From positions 1,922,001 to 1,986,000 of the forward strand of contig NC_063068.1 in the NCBI RefSeq assembly GCF_022605165.1: a DNA stretch of 64,000 nt, given 5' to 3'. Origin of the DNA: Purpureocillium takamizusanense. Taxonomy: Eukaryota; Ascomycota; Sordariomycetes; Hypocreales; Ophiocordycipitaceae. Position numbers and translations under genes: made by a program. The notes under the pieces were generated by a model. That model had not been told where the DNA came from. It saw only the letters and a program-made list of their open reading frames with translations, and did not search any database. Shown piece after piece: positions 32,801-44,094 of the stretch (the first letter of the stretch is position 1; the number at the start of each line of letters is the position of its first letter).

Positions 32801-35800
32801 TTTCTGTTCTACATCCACTGATGGCTTGTCGGAGTCAGGCGTTTCCGTGGTCGTTGTTCGTGGCCTCAGAGCTTTTGTGTTTTTCTGTTCCATTGTTGAA
32901 TTGGCATGCGACTCCACGGCTAGGAGCTGTAAAGAAAGGATATGCTCGGGTTGGATGAGCAACACCCCCTGGGTCCTCACGCAATCGTCGAATATCTTCC
33001 AGATGACCTGGACTTCATCTTTGCCAATTTTCAGACCTCGGAAGAAGGGCAGGTGATAAATTCGCCTCGAGGCCAAACCTCCAAACGACGCCAACAACAT
33101 CTCGAATGTTTGTCGAGATTGGGGCTTTGCAACAATAACACGACTCAGACGGGACCCGTCCGCAATGGAAGCAGCGACTATGGGAAGTATCACTGAGGAC
33201 TTTCCTTCCCCCATGTTGAGCTGCAACACGGTATTCCTGTTCCGCGGCGGAGCTTTCATGAGTCGTGCAATATCTTCCTGAAGATGGCGTACTTGCACGC
33301 ACCCCTCGATCTCCACAAGCAAGGTATCCGGATGCTTCTCGCTATACCAGCCACGTCCAACTTCGTCTTGAAGCTCCCTTGCAAAATCGCCTTCCTGCTC
33401 AAAAAGATGAATGAGGCGACGCGCCTGCTGAAGCAAGGTCAATCGCTGGCCAAGATTGATAATTCGCTCCAGCCAAGTGCCCGGAAGCCGGTGTCGGTGG
33501 TGGCAATTGATTTGTTCGAGAATCACGCTGAGTGTTATCCTTGGCCAGTGGTAAGTCGTGACAACCATATTAGCCGACGTGGGATGGCTGGCATCTGCCG
33601 TTTGCGTCCTGCCAACAGCTCTAAGCACGACTTGGAGAGCTGAGTCAAAGCGTAGCTTGCAGGCGTTAAGATGGCTGTTCAACTCGAGCATGATCTCTTC
33701 CTTGGCTATTGGTTTGACACTTGGGACATCTGGTGTCTGGGTTTGCAGAGACGAGATGCTCTTCCGCAGCTCTTCGACATAGCTTTGCTCCTGGTGGGAT
33801 TTGGCACGACTCGAGAGTAAATCGACAAGTTCAGTCAAGCCTGCACTAACCGTCTGCTTACGCGTGTCCAGGAGACGCTGAGTGAGGCGTATGGGGAAGT
33901 CCTGGCGGGGAAGTCGCACTTGGCGCGCCCGCTCAAAGGCACCGACGACATCAACAAACCGGATGGCTTGGTGGGAGCTGTCCAAGCTCGGCTGCTCCAG
34001 GCGAGCCGACGGTACTTCTCGATGTTGAAAGTCTTTCTCTTTCACTGACTTCAAAATGCCTCGTATGCATCCAATGTATGCCGAGAACTCAGTGTTCTGC
34101 TTGCACACCACGAAAATCCTGTGTGCCGCGGCAGCTGCCCGTTCGTGGTCGAAATATCGCGCGAAGGGAGCGTCTTTGGGCAGCTTCGGAGGCTCGCCAT
34201 TATACTCAGGCCACTCCTGGCTCAGAAACGCGACAAAATCCTCAGTGTTTTCTTTCAGCTTCCGTTTGAACTCGTTCTTCCGCCGTGCATTGCAGTCTTT
34301 GGCACTTTCTCCAGGTCGCTGCGGCAGTCGAGCCTCCGGACTCGTTGCAAACCCAATGCATGCCTCCCGGGCGGCATTTTGAAGGTCCGCTTTCAACGGA
34401 GCCTTTCCTTTGTGCAAGTGGAATCTCTCTGCTTCCGGTACCTCTAAGTTTGCCATTGATGGGAGTGACATGAACGAAAGAAGCACCTGCACAAGTGATT
34501 CGTTCGAGTTCTCGGCGAACGCGAGGGTCATAATCCAGAACATCAAGCGAAACTGGTTGTAAGGCCTGTCCCTCGCCAAGAATGAACGATGGATGCGGCA
34601 GAATACCTCTCCCATGATTTGGGCTGGATCCTCGAGCCATTTGAGGTCGTATTGAAATTCCTCCATGGGCATAGCCGACACCGGGCCACATACACTAGAT
34701 CTTCCGAGAGCTTTCTTGATTTCGGATTCCAAATTCCTGGCTGGAGAATCCAAAATTAGTCCTTTTCGGGACTTGAGGATACGGCATGCTCGGTAAGCCA
34801 TGTCCAATTTCGCCTGATTCAATCGCCGCGCGTCAGGGCCGTACTCCGTGTCTTGAGTCGTGGTATGGCACTCTGCACCAAAGCCACTACCACAAAACGT
34901 AGAGAACCGGATGCTATAACGACTCATGAGCCTGTCATCGTAGGCAGCTAGATCAGGTATCTTCTTAGCTTGCGCGTAAAAGAATCGCGTCTCGGCCGCT
35001 TGATCGAAGATAGCCCTAACCGAGGCGTAAAGCCCAGGATGTTGGCACAGCTGGGGAAGACCACTCGTCATGCATGTGACAATCTCTACTGCAGGTTCAC
35101 CGAGAGACTGAAGCCGCCTTTTTGGCGTCAGCTCAGCGATTCGACAGAGTCTGTTCACGTTATCTGCCGATAAGCAGTCGAACGAGCGCACGTCAGCGCT
35201 TCGCAGAATGCGCAACGCTTGCTCTGTCCCAGTAAGTCCTGTGAATGTATCCGGTAGACAGAATGATGTCACTGAGTGTAGGTGCGCCAAGAATAGCTTG
35301 CTTTGTAGAGTTCCATTGCCAACCAAGCGGTTCAACCCCTGGTCCAGTCTGAACGGCTGGATGCGCTTCGCGGATGACACATCAATCTCGACTTTGCGGT
35401 GTCGTACGCCAGCTTGGACTTGCCAGTGCTTTGTTTTGAGATCTCCTTCTGGAACAAGTATCATGCGATCGACGGGATGGTGTTCGCTGCGAAGAACGAG
35501 ACGGTTTTGTAGCCCGAGAAGGGTTGTAAGGCTCTGGTCTAGATCGACGTGCATACCTCTGAACTGATGCGAGCGAACAGTGGTCGTTCCAACTTCAATG
35601 GAAAAGTCAAGGTGAAAACGCGGGATGTGCACAAATATCTTCTTTTCCGTTGCGTGGTAGAATATGTGCAATCCGGAAGGACATTCGATTGGTCGAAATA
35701 CTTCGCACAGCGTGGCAGCTATGGAGCTTTCAGGGTCGATCAGTACTGCGCCATCATGGCGAGCTAAAGTCCACATCGCCTCATGCTTCTGAAGTTGCCA

Positions 35801-38800
35801 ATCGCAATTTGTGGTAGCCCAAGGTTCGTGGACGGGCCGAAAGTCGATTCGCTCCTTGTCATCTCTGTGCCAATGCACAAACTGATCGCTGAGACTTTGC
35901 GGCAAGCTCTGTGCAAATAATCATCTCGGTACCAGAAAGTGACGGCCATCGCTACTTCTTGTACGCACGAGGAGGTCGCCCTCTGTGTCTGCTGACTCGT
36001 CGAAGCCGATAGAAACTTCGTGTCCATTAAATCTTCCACATGCAACGTACTCCAGGCCAGAAGTGGCAAGAGGGTAGACATCCAGTCGATGCTGGCCGAA
36101 TAAATCGCGAAACTGTGAGTGAGTTTCAATTTGCGATGGTAGACGTGAAAGTGGCTTTCCATTGACCAAAAGCTCGGCGTGGAGAAGGTCAAAATGAACA
36201 GCCGTCGGCTCGTTAGGTAGAATGGCTTGCACGTTTGTCGTAACCCAACTGCCGGAAAGGCTCCAGCCTTCATCAGACTTGCAAAAGAACTCCCAAGTTC
36301 CTTTAATGGCAAGATTCAGGCCATCGTTTCGATTCCTGTTCCTTGCCAGAATCTTGAATACCCTCTGGCTGAGTCTCATCCAACGAAAGAGTAATATATT
36401 CACCGTGAAGTCCTTCACGTGAATGGTCGCGACTGTTTCAGATGTCCTCATGGAGCACTCGAGGAATGTTGCGATTTCGCCGCCGGTTTCGAAAACTTTC
36501 TCTAGAAAGCACCCGTCGACATCAAATGTTGACAGGCATACAAGTGCAGCTTCTAGAGAGCGCTGCAAGTCCTCGGCGTTGTCATCATTACCTCGGCCCT
36601 GTCTTGCCTTCGCTAGGTGCGTTCGCATCCATCGAACACATGTGGCGCGGGATATCTCTAGGAATTCAAAGCATCGCTGGCGAATTGCCTCCGGTCCGAG
36701 AGAGAGCAAGCGAGCCGCCAGCATGACAAACACCCAGACTGCCCGAAATGCTTCCCAGTTCCTGGCCACTCTTCCAAGCGACGCATGAAGCTGGTTCAAA
36801 AGTGCTGTAGCGAACTGCTCACAAGCGAGTATCGTATGCACGCTTCGCAAATGATCCACAGCCGTCGCTGAGCCTGTCTGTTCAATGACTTGCATTGCAA
36901 ATATGGCCGTCTCCGTCTTCTTCTAGTCAACGGATGGCATAGCCAGTTGAGTCAAAATGTTCATCCACTGGATGTGACGGCCAAAGGATATGGAGCAAAG
37001 AGCTCGGAACTCCGTTTGTGACATGTGTTGAGGGCACTCCGCTTGCTGTGTTAAGACAGCGTTCGGCAGCCGTTCATATCTGAGGTAAGGCTGAAGGGAG
37101 CACGAATCCTTGGCGAACTGTAAGGAGCACATTTGAGCCACAGCGTCTGTCATTTTTGGTTTGGAAATGGCGGTTGATGTCGTTTTGTCGAAGTGATGCC
37201 AGCTAGTCGAGCTGGGAATGCAGATGTTGGCGAGTTCTAACTCGGAGGATATAGAAACACGGCTGCGGGAAGACGCTGGCACCGTACCAGAAGCCAGAAC
37301 GACACGTTGTTCCGACGAAGCACAATGAAAGTGATGGTACAAACCAGCGAAAGACTCGAGGCTGGACCTCATAGTAAGCTTCTGTCCATGTACTGAACGA
37401 AGTCGAAGCACGTCGTTGAGCACGATGACTGTCGCGTCCCTCCAGGCAGCGAAGACTGGAGGTACACGAAGCTCGAAGACGACTGATGCTGCTTCATGCT
37501 GGTTTTCGGGCAAGGGTTCTTCCAGTATTTCAATATCCAAATGAGCCAGCTCATCCTCAATTAGACATCGTTGGCAGCGAGTTGCATGTCGCTTTTGAGT
37601 TCTGCCCTGAAGGTCGACAAAGTCTTCAACTTCACACGTCGCGGTTGCTTTCACGCTCATGCAATAATTAAATCGCAGTTTGAGTCGATTCAGTTCCTCA
37701 AGTTTTTGGTTCCGCTGTTCCTCGATACTAGAGGTAATCGTGCTCAGCATCTCCTGGTGAAGTGTCGAGCCGGCCACGAACCAGGTTGAGAAGGATTCGG
37801 CCTGCCCAGCACTGTAGATCGCAGACAATCCTTTTCGAGTGGTGTTGGCGATCCTTGTACGCTCGTTCAAGTACCTTTCCACCCGGTGCAATCTCTCAAG
37901 ATCACTCTTGAAGCGCAAAAGCAAAAGCTCACAAGGTCGGTGTGGGATATCATGATTGAATTCTCCGATGAGGCGGTGTTGCGCAATGGCAGCCTTGTCG
38001 CACGCCACCCACATCTCTAGGATCGTGAGTATCGCTGTGGAGTTCCCTTCTGCAGATCCTTCGTAAGCAACACGTGCAATTTCGTGATACGCCTGAATTG
38101 CGCGCCGCAGTTTGTGGCAAGTTGCCGTATCGTTGAGATGCCTCTGAGTCCATGACTCCAAGTTTGTAGCAATCCAGGTCTCATATGCGCAGAGATTTTG
38201 AGCCTCATAACGCGTATTGTTCTTGATGCAATCAACGTCTGGAAGTTCGACTTCATTGACGTATAGCATCCCCGAGGGCGGAGAGAAGTCTGGCGGCTGA
38301 TCTTCGTGTTGTCGAGAAGCCATTTGAGCAACAAACACATCCAAATCGGGGAGGTGCATCTTCGCGTCCACCTCGGCGCGGTCTGCAGTGAGGCCTGTTA
38401 TATTGAGCTTTCGCATGTCGTTTGCCAGGATGGCTTTCCTCCGGGCCTGCAGAAGGCGCGTGCCAGTTTCCAGATCTTTTTGGACTGACGACGTCCAAGT
38501 CTCACGTCGCCTGATGTCAAGCTTAATCAGACGCCTAGCTATCTTCGCGCTCATTGCATAAAGCAAGTCGCTCTCAAGGTCGTCCTGAACAGCATTGCGT
38601 AGTATGCGAGACATGAAGAAGATCATGAATCGCTTGAACAGGCTGTCATTTTGGGTGCCATGTTCCGTGCGCGACATGTGAAGTTGGAGCGCCACCCGCA
38701 GAAGCAGCCAAAGGGCAGACCGTTTCCAGGGGACGCTGCTACCTTCGACAAGGGTGACCTCTTCTCGTGTATTTTTCCAAATTGTGGATTCAGCAGCTGG

Positions 38801-39482
38801 CTTGCCGTTTGCAAGCAGAAATGCTGTCATCAGCCCTGAGACCAAATGAGGAGCGACAGAGTCCTTTGCGCTCCCAGTTGGTGTGGTTATCTCATTGCAC
38901 ATGCTCGGAACCACTTGCACGCTCATTTTCGCGATAGTGGAAGCGAGAGCTGATCGGAAGTCGGGAGAGTTGAAGGTCGGGAAATCAACAGAAACACCAT
39001 CGGTAGGAAAACTCCTTTTGAGACGCCCCTCCGTTGTTGTGACGATGCTACTGAGAGGGGTCAACTCGAAGCTTTCAATGATAACCTCGTTATCTTTCCG
39101 CCAAACAAGCATGCCAGCATTTTGAGCCTTGATATGAATTGGAATCATGGTATCTGTGAAAATTTATCGTCAGTAATGGAGACAAAAGGCAGGAGGATAT
39201 TGACATACTGCTGGTCGAAAGGTTTTCGAAAAGCTTAGCCAACATCGACTCAACGACCACGCCCAAGTCATCGCGTGACTGCTTCAGATTTTGAACGGCC
39301 TGTACCGCGGAAAAAATGGTCGTGCGATCGTTTCCTCTCAAGACAGGGCCGAAGCTTTGTAATGCCGAAAGGACCTGGTCAACTAAGAACTTGTCATGGG
39401 ATGAGCCCTCGCTCTGGCCGGGCAGGCTAGGAGGCAAGAATACATCATTAATGATGCATCGTAAATTGCGGTTGGGAAGCAT
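29860..39482 (-). pseudogene. Giant DUF6606/DUF3638/DUF3645 P-loop protein gene with three in-frame stops
   Basis: Three exons, 39482-39209, 39153-31297 and 31241-29860, would give about 3170 residues if three stop codons were read as sense: TAG at 36925-36923 (codon 835), TGA at 35923-35921 (codon 1169) and TAG at 32467-32465 (codon 2321). There is no frameshift over 9.5 kb. The N-terminus (INDVFLPPSLP) fits DUF6606. DUF3638 is marked by LNMGEGKSSVILPIVAASIA with a Walker A motif and VAKPQSRQTFEMLL. DUF3645 follows with a Walker B-like VVFLDEAHCRG and, across intron 2, DRLTQACMRMRKLGNGQTLV. The set resembles a helicase-like ATPase of unknown role found across fungi. Conserved sequence continues directly on both sides of each stop, so these look like point mutations. 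Sequencing error, stop readthrough or removal by unusual 51-54 bp introns remain possible. Confidence 0.85.
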
Positions 39483-41870
39483 GGCAAGTGCATGCCCAGC
39501 GGGCAGCCGAGAGGCGTGCCACAGGCGAACAAAATGCCGATACGGAAAAAAGTTGATAAAGCACAGGGCGACTTCAGATGACGTTGATCAAAGTGGTTGA
39601 GCGTGATCTGTTGGGAGAGAAAGTTGGATGGTGCTCTGTTCTGTCGAAAGGTCAAGAGAAAGAAGGCGAAGTGACGTGTAGGGGAGAAAAGACGCGCTCA
39701 GCTGCACCGCTTGTGGACGATGATGTAAACATCGGCAGCTGCCGAGACCGCGCGCAGCTGACACGCGACGTGCCGAGTTCAGCTTGTTGCCTTGTTTGTA
39801 AGGTCGCAGTCAGGCCAAGGTGCTGCACCAGTACCTGTTGCGGTCACCCGGCAACAACATGTTCATGCAAACTGCCGTGTTCTCACGCCTGCTGAAGAGC
39901 TCAAGGGCCACCCCGCTCAGTGCAATTCGAAAGGTAGCGCAAGTTCCCTCAGAGGTTGAAAGGTAAAGTTGAGTGCCCCGATAGGCGTTGGTCGCAAGTC
40001 GCAAACATGGACCATAAAGCACCGCCCGCTTCCTGGCTTCGTCCAGTTGGAAGAGTGCATGCATATCGGCAGCTCAGATTCGCATGGAGGGCGGCGAAAG
40101 CCTCCGTTGAACTTCAAATCTTGCCCTTGAGTATGCCGATTCCAAAATGTAGCTTTCAGAAGATACTTTGTGCATTACCACGGCTCAGAGTGGTGGCAAA
40201 GCCGAACCACTTTGCGCCAATGGCTCCTTCAAGCATCGCGTGCGCCCCTGGAAAGCTCACACATTCAAGCACGGCGCTGGTGATGCCCGAATGCTGATAG
40301 TCTGGCCGGCTGAATGAAGGCCTGGAAATCTCCTGACGTGTTGCATGCTGCTCTGTAGTGCGCGATCACTGCGAGCGTTGCACACGTCTGTTCCAGGGCA
40401 ATGGCAGGTTGGCATAACCTCCATCCGGTCTCAAGGCCATCCACGTGCGCCACGCCGTCGCACACGCCTTGGCACGTCCGACAGCATCAGATGTGCCCCG
40501 TCACACTCACGGTCGGTTCGCCTTGGCAGCGCAAACGTCGGAGACGGCAACGTCGCAGCGTCTCAACATCTTCTCCACGCTCGGCCAACGCATCCCATCA
40601 TGGTCCTTGCTCATCATCATGCATCTCGCTAGGCGTCAGGGTCAGCCACGGACTGTTCGGAACGTTCCTTTTTCCACCAAGGGACTCTTACCCGAAAGCA
40701 GCACAGACGTCGACGGTCGAGGAGCGGCGGCACCGACTTCCCGAGGCGGGTCCCCGGTGGTGACGACGCCCCCTGGTGCCAGGAATAACAACAAGGTGAA
40801 ACGTCGTGACGGGGGCGAAACCAAGCCGCGGGACCCCCCATCCCCCCAGCTGTCCAAATGTGGCAAAGTTGCCACTGGCAGCCATTGTGGAGCAGACATG
40901 CGGTTGACACTTTGGTTGACAGGCAGGTGATGCGGGAGGGCTGAGGCCAAGAGGCCGTGGTCGTGTGCATGATGGACGTCAATTTTCCCCGCCTTCAATA
41001 TTGGCAAGGCTCTGCTGCAGATGCGAGGCAGGCACGGCCGAGCGCCCATGCAGCTAACCCGTCCCTTCTGGGTTTGCTTATTACGACATTTTGCAACCCA
41101 TGCTCCGTCCGAGGAAGAACAACGGCAATGACAACACCAAATCCCGGCTCCGCACCCTGCATCAATCGCATCATCGCTCGACGACAGTCCCGCGCAGCCG
41201 CTCGTTTCTCCATCTTCTTGTAGCGCGCGCAATAAACGAGCAGATTTCCGTCCGGGTTCTTCGTCCGAAGCTGATCAGTCGCCGCCCCCCACGATGTGCG
41301 AAAACTCGCGCCGACCGGTCGCCGCTCAAACAGGCACCGTCTCATGATGCTCCCATGTCGGTTGGAGATCGCTTTTTCTCAAGCCCCTGGGCTCCAGGAG
41401 CCCGCGCGACCCGTCTCGACTTCGGATGCCACCAAGTCCTAGTGCAAGAGATCAAACGTCAGAACCAGTATGCATGTGCACCCACCATGGATGCCTCGAG
41501 GCCGTGTAGACAGACACTCTTCGCTCGGCGGTGCCTCACGGCACAGAGGCACCAGCTTTTACCGTTTGGAGCATCGACAACGTCGCACGACGTTTCGCAA
41601 TCTGGCAATGGTCTATGCGAGAGATGACATCTCATACGCCTTGACATCCGTATATAAGACGATAGCGACCCTGACAAACTGCGTCCATCAAACTCGATCT
41701 TCAAGTTACTTTGCTCAGTTCAGCCCAACGGCCCGGCGTCGTCTTCTCGATTTGTTCTTTTAATTTCGCCATCTCTGTCGCTCTTTCGCTCGCTTCGGTC
41801 GACCAGGCGTCGCAACCCACAATCCTTCTCACTCGTCCAGCTTTCAGGATAACCTTTTCAAAACCCCATC
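39483..41870. promoter_or_regulatory. Divergent intergenic region, DUF3638 gene / Bas2-like gene
   Basis: 2.4 kb. Open frames here (for example 40445-40930 plus and 40642-41232 minus) overlap each other on opposite strands and have no domain. A TATA box at 41651-41658 lies near the Bas2-like gene. Confidence 0.45.
41651..41658 (+). promoter_or_regulatory. TATA box of the Bas2-like gene
   Basis: TATATAAG about 213 bp upstream of the ATG at 41871, followed by a pyrimidine-rich leader. The position and match suit a strongly expressed, regulated gene. Confidence 0.5.
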
Positions 41871-42605
41871 ATGGTCCGCCTTGCTCTCACCGCTGCCCTG
41901 GCTTGTACGTTCCGCGTTGCTGTTTCAACCAGCGGGAGCCGCCGCTAACACGATACAGTCGCCGCCACTGCCCTTGCCATCGGAGACCCGTCGGGAGCCA
42001 AGAACGTTGGCAACGGTGCCGGAAAGCAGTTTATCACTGGTGGTTGTGTTAGCGACAATGACTGTGCCTCGGCATGCTGCGCAAACCAGAACAATCAAGG
42101 CGGCGTTTGCTCCGGTGTTGGCGCGGCTAACCAGGCGGGCAAGACTGGCTGTGGCTTCACCGACCCCAACGCTCAACAGACGATTGCAGCAGCTCAGGGT
42201 CAGGCGGGCGGATCGGGGCAGAAGGCGCAGAAAGGGCAGCAGGGCCAGCAAAATAAGCAGAATCAGCAAAACAACCAGAATCAGAATCAGCAAGCTCCGG
42301 CTTCCGGCGGTCGTGCCAATGGCGACCCCGCGGGAGCGGGCAACGTGGGCAACGGTGCCGGGAAGCAGTTCATCACCGGCGGCTGCGTTAGCGACGATGA
42401 TTGTGCCTCCGCATGCTGCGCAAACCAGAACAACAAAGGCGGCGTCTGCTCAGGCGTTGGCGCGGCTAACCAGGCGGGCAAGACTGGCTGTGGTTTCACC
42501 GACCCTAACGCCCAGCAGACCATCGATGCCGCCCAAGGCCAGGCGGGACAGCAGGGATTTAAGCGCGTCGTGAAGCCTGCTGTTGAGCCACAGGATGAGG
42601 AGTAA
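41871..42605 (+). CDS. Secreted Cys-rich protein, Bas2-like, with two tandem domains
   Basis: Two exons, 41871-41904 and 41959-42605, encode 226 residues. The signal peptide (MVRLALTAALAFAATALA) is split by the 54-bp intron. Two near-identical domains of about 70 residues follow, each containing GKQFITGGCVSD, a CASACCANQNN block, GVCSGVGAANQAG and KTGCGF, so six cysteines per domain in the same spacing. They are joined by a Gln/Asn-rich linker (about residues 95-125), and the C-terminus is acidic. The domain resembles the biotrophy-associated secreted protein 2 (Bas2) described in the rice blast fungus; its molecular action is unknown. A single domain is the usual form, so the doubling is unusual. 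Its strong TATA box and signal peptide suggest secretion under specific conditions. Confidence 0.85.
41988..42208 (+). repeat. Direct repeat copy 1, Bas2-like domain
   Basis: First copy of an internal duplication within the coding exon. It is displaced by 339 bp from copy 2 and nearly identical in DNA. Confidence 0.85.
42327..42547 (+). repeat. Direct repeat copy 2, Bas2-like domain
   Basis: Second copy of the same duplication. The differences from copy 1 are mostly silent or conservative, for example Asn to Asp in the VSDND/VSDDD segment. Confidence 0.85.
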
Positions 42606-44094
42606 CGCGAGCACCGCTCCAGGGTGCCTCTTTTGTCTGGGCTCACTGACACGACTATGGTCGGGAAACAGTGTTTAGGTGGCAGTGTTCGTCTGTGTCA
42701 CATATTGTAGTCGTTTCTGGAGCTCGAGTTGGCTGTTTGAGTTGGACGGGTGCCAATATTCAACGGCCCGGGTGGCATTTCCACGGGCAATTATCGACTG
42801 GTATCGTCATCGGCGCCTTTGAGGGCTCTGGTCCGGAGAATGTATGCCATGTGGGCAAGATTTCGTCTGTTCGAGCAAAAAATGTTACAGTAACTTCTTA
42901 ATTTCGTTTCAGGCCTGGTCACATTGGCCAGATAGATATGTGCATGATGACAACAGGGCCCTCGACCTGAGAGTCGGGTCTGTCCGCAGCATGGCCGTGG
43001 GGGTGGCTGCCCTCGAACAATTGGGTCATTTATACGAAGGAGGTGAGCAGTAGCTGGATGAAGTGTGCCGCCTATATCGCACTACTACTGCTCCTGGATC
43101 GTACAGGCCGCTATGATAGGCACAGGCGACCATCGGGTAGTTGGTGCTGCGGGCTCGGGCTCATCAGTACAACCAAGACAGCATGCCCACGACGCTGACA
43201 TGTCGCGGCGGCGATCCGGAACACGTCGAGAACCCTCGTCGAAGTCTTCGCAGCCAATTCGTCGACGGCACTCGGGTCGGACTTTGTGGCTCGGCAAGCC
43301 GTCGGGGTCTGTGCCTTTGTCTGAGAGTTCGCCGGGTGGCAGTACAAAGCCGCAGGTGTGTGTGCCAACAGCGCACAAAAAGCAAACGCGGACGCACGAC
43401 ATGTGCGGGCTAGCCAGCTAGCAGCGTAGCTACGTAGTCGGGCAGCTTCCGATACGAAATGTCGGTATGTCGACTCATGGCGCTCTCTGAGTAGGGAAAA
43501 GGGCCGGTCGTTGTGTTACATCTCGGTGCGGGGCGAGGAGGCGGCGTTGATATGGCCATGCCATGGTCAGTAGGGAAAGCGGCATATTGCTGGTGCTCTG
43601 TCGTCGAGCCCGGTCGGCTTTTTCTCGTCATGTCGATAATAAATGTTGGTTGGCAGGCAATGAGATGTGGAATCGAGGTGGACGTTGACGAGGACAAAAA
43701 ACATGGAGGGTCAGTCCCGACGGCTATTCGACACGCTGGAACGGCATGCACCTCCCCCACCGCGGCTGCCAAACTAATGCTGGCATGCGTCTTGCACTCT
43801 AGCTGGCCCTCCCTCCCTCGTCTCCTCACCGTCGACGACTCACCCGTGTGTTAGTACTGACGGGCTGTTTCCTCCCCCGCCTGAGCACTCCCTCGTCGGG
43901 AAGCTCCCAGAATGTCACGCGGCCCGAGCGGCCGCGCCGCACGCCGTCGTCAAATCCCGGCGTGAGCCTGACTCGGCTCACGAACCCATGACGCTTATAC
44001 TCGCTCGACCTCCCGCCTCCATTTCACTTCAACTCCTGGACGCGGGCCCGTTTTGCAGTCTCGAGCTCGAACCCTCGAACCGGAGAAGCTCGCA
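42606..44094. other. Intergenic region without a supported gene
   Basis: 1.49 kb between the Bas2-like gene and the GH31 gene. Overlapping frames on both strands at 43065-43854 have no domain. The final ~100 bp before 44095 are C-rich and fit a leader. Confidence 0.45.
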
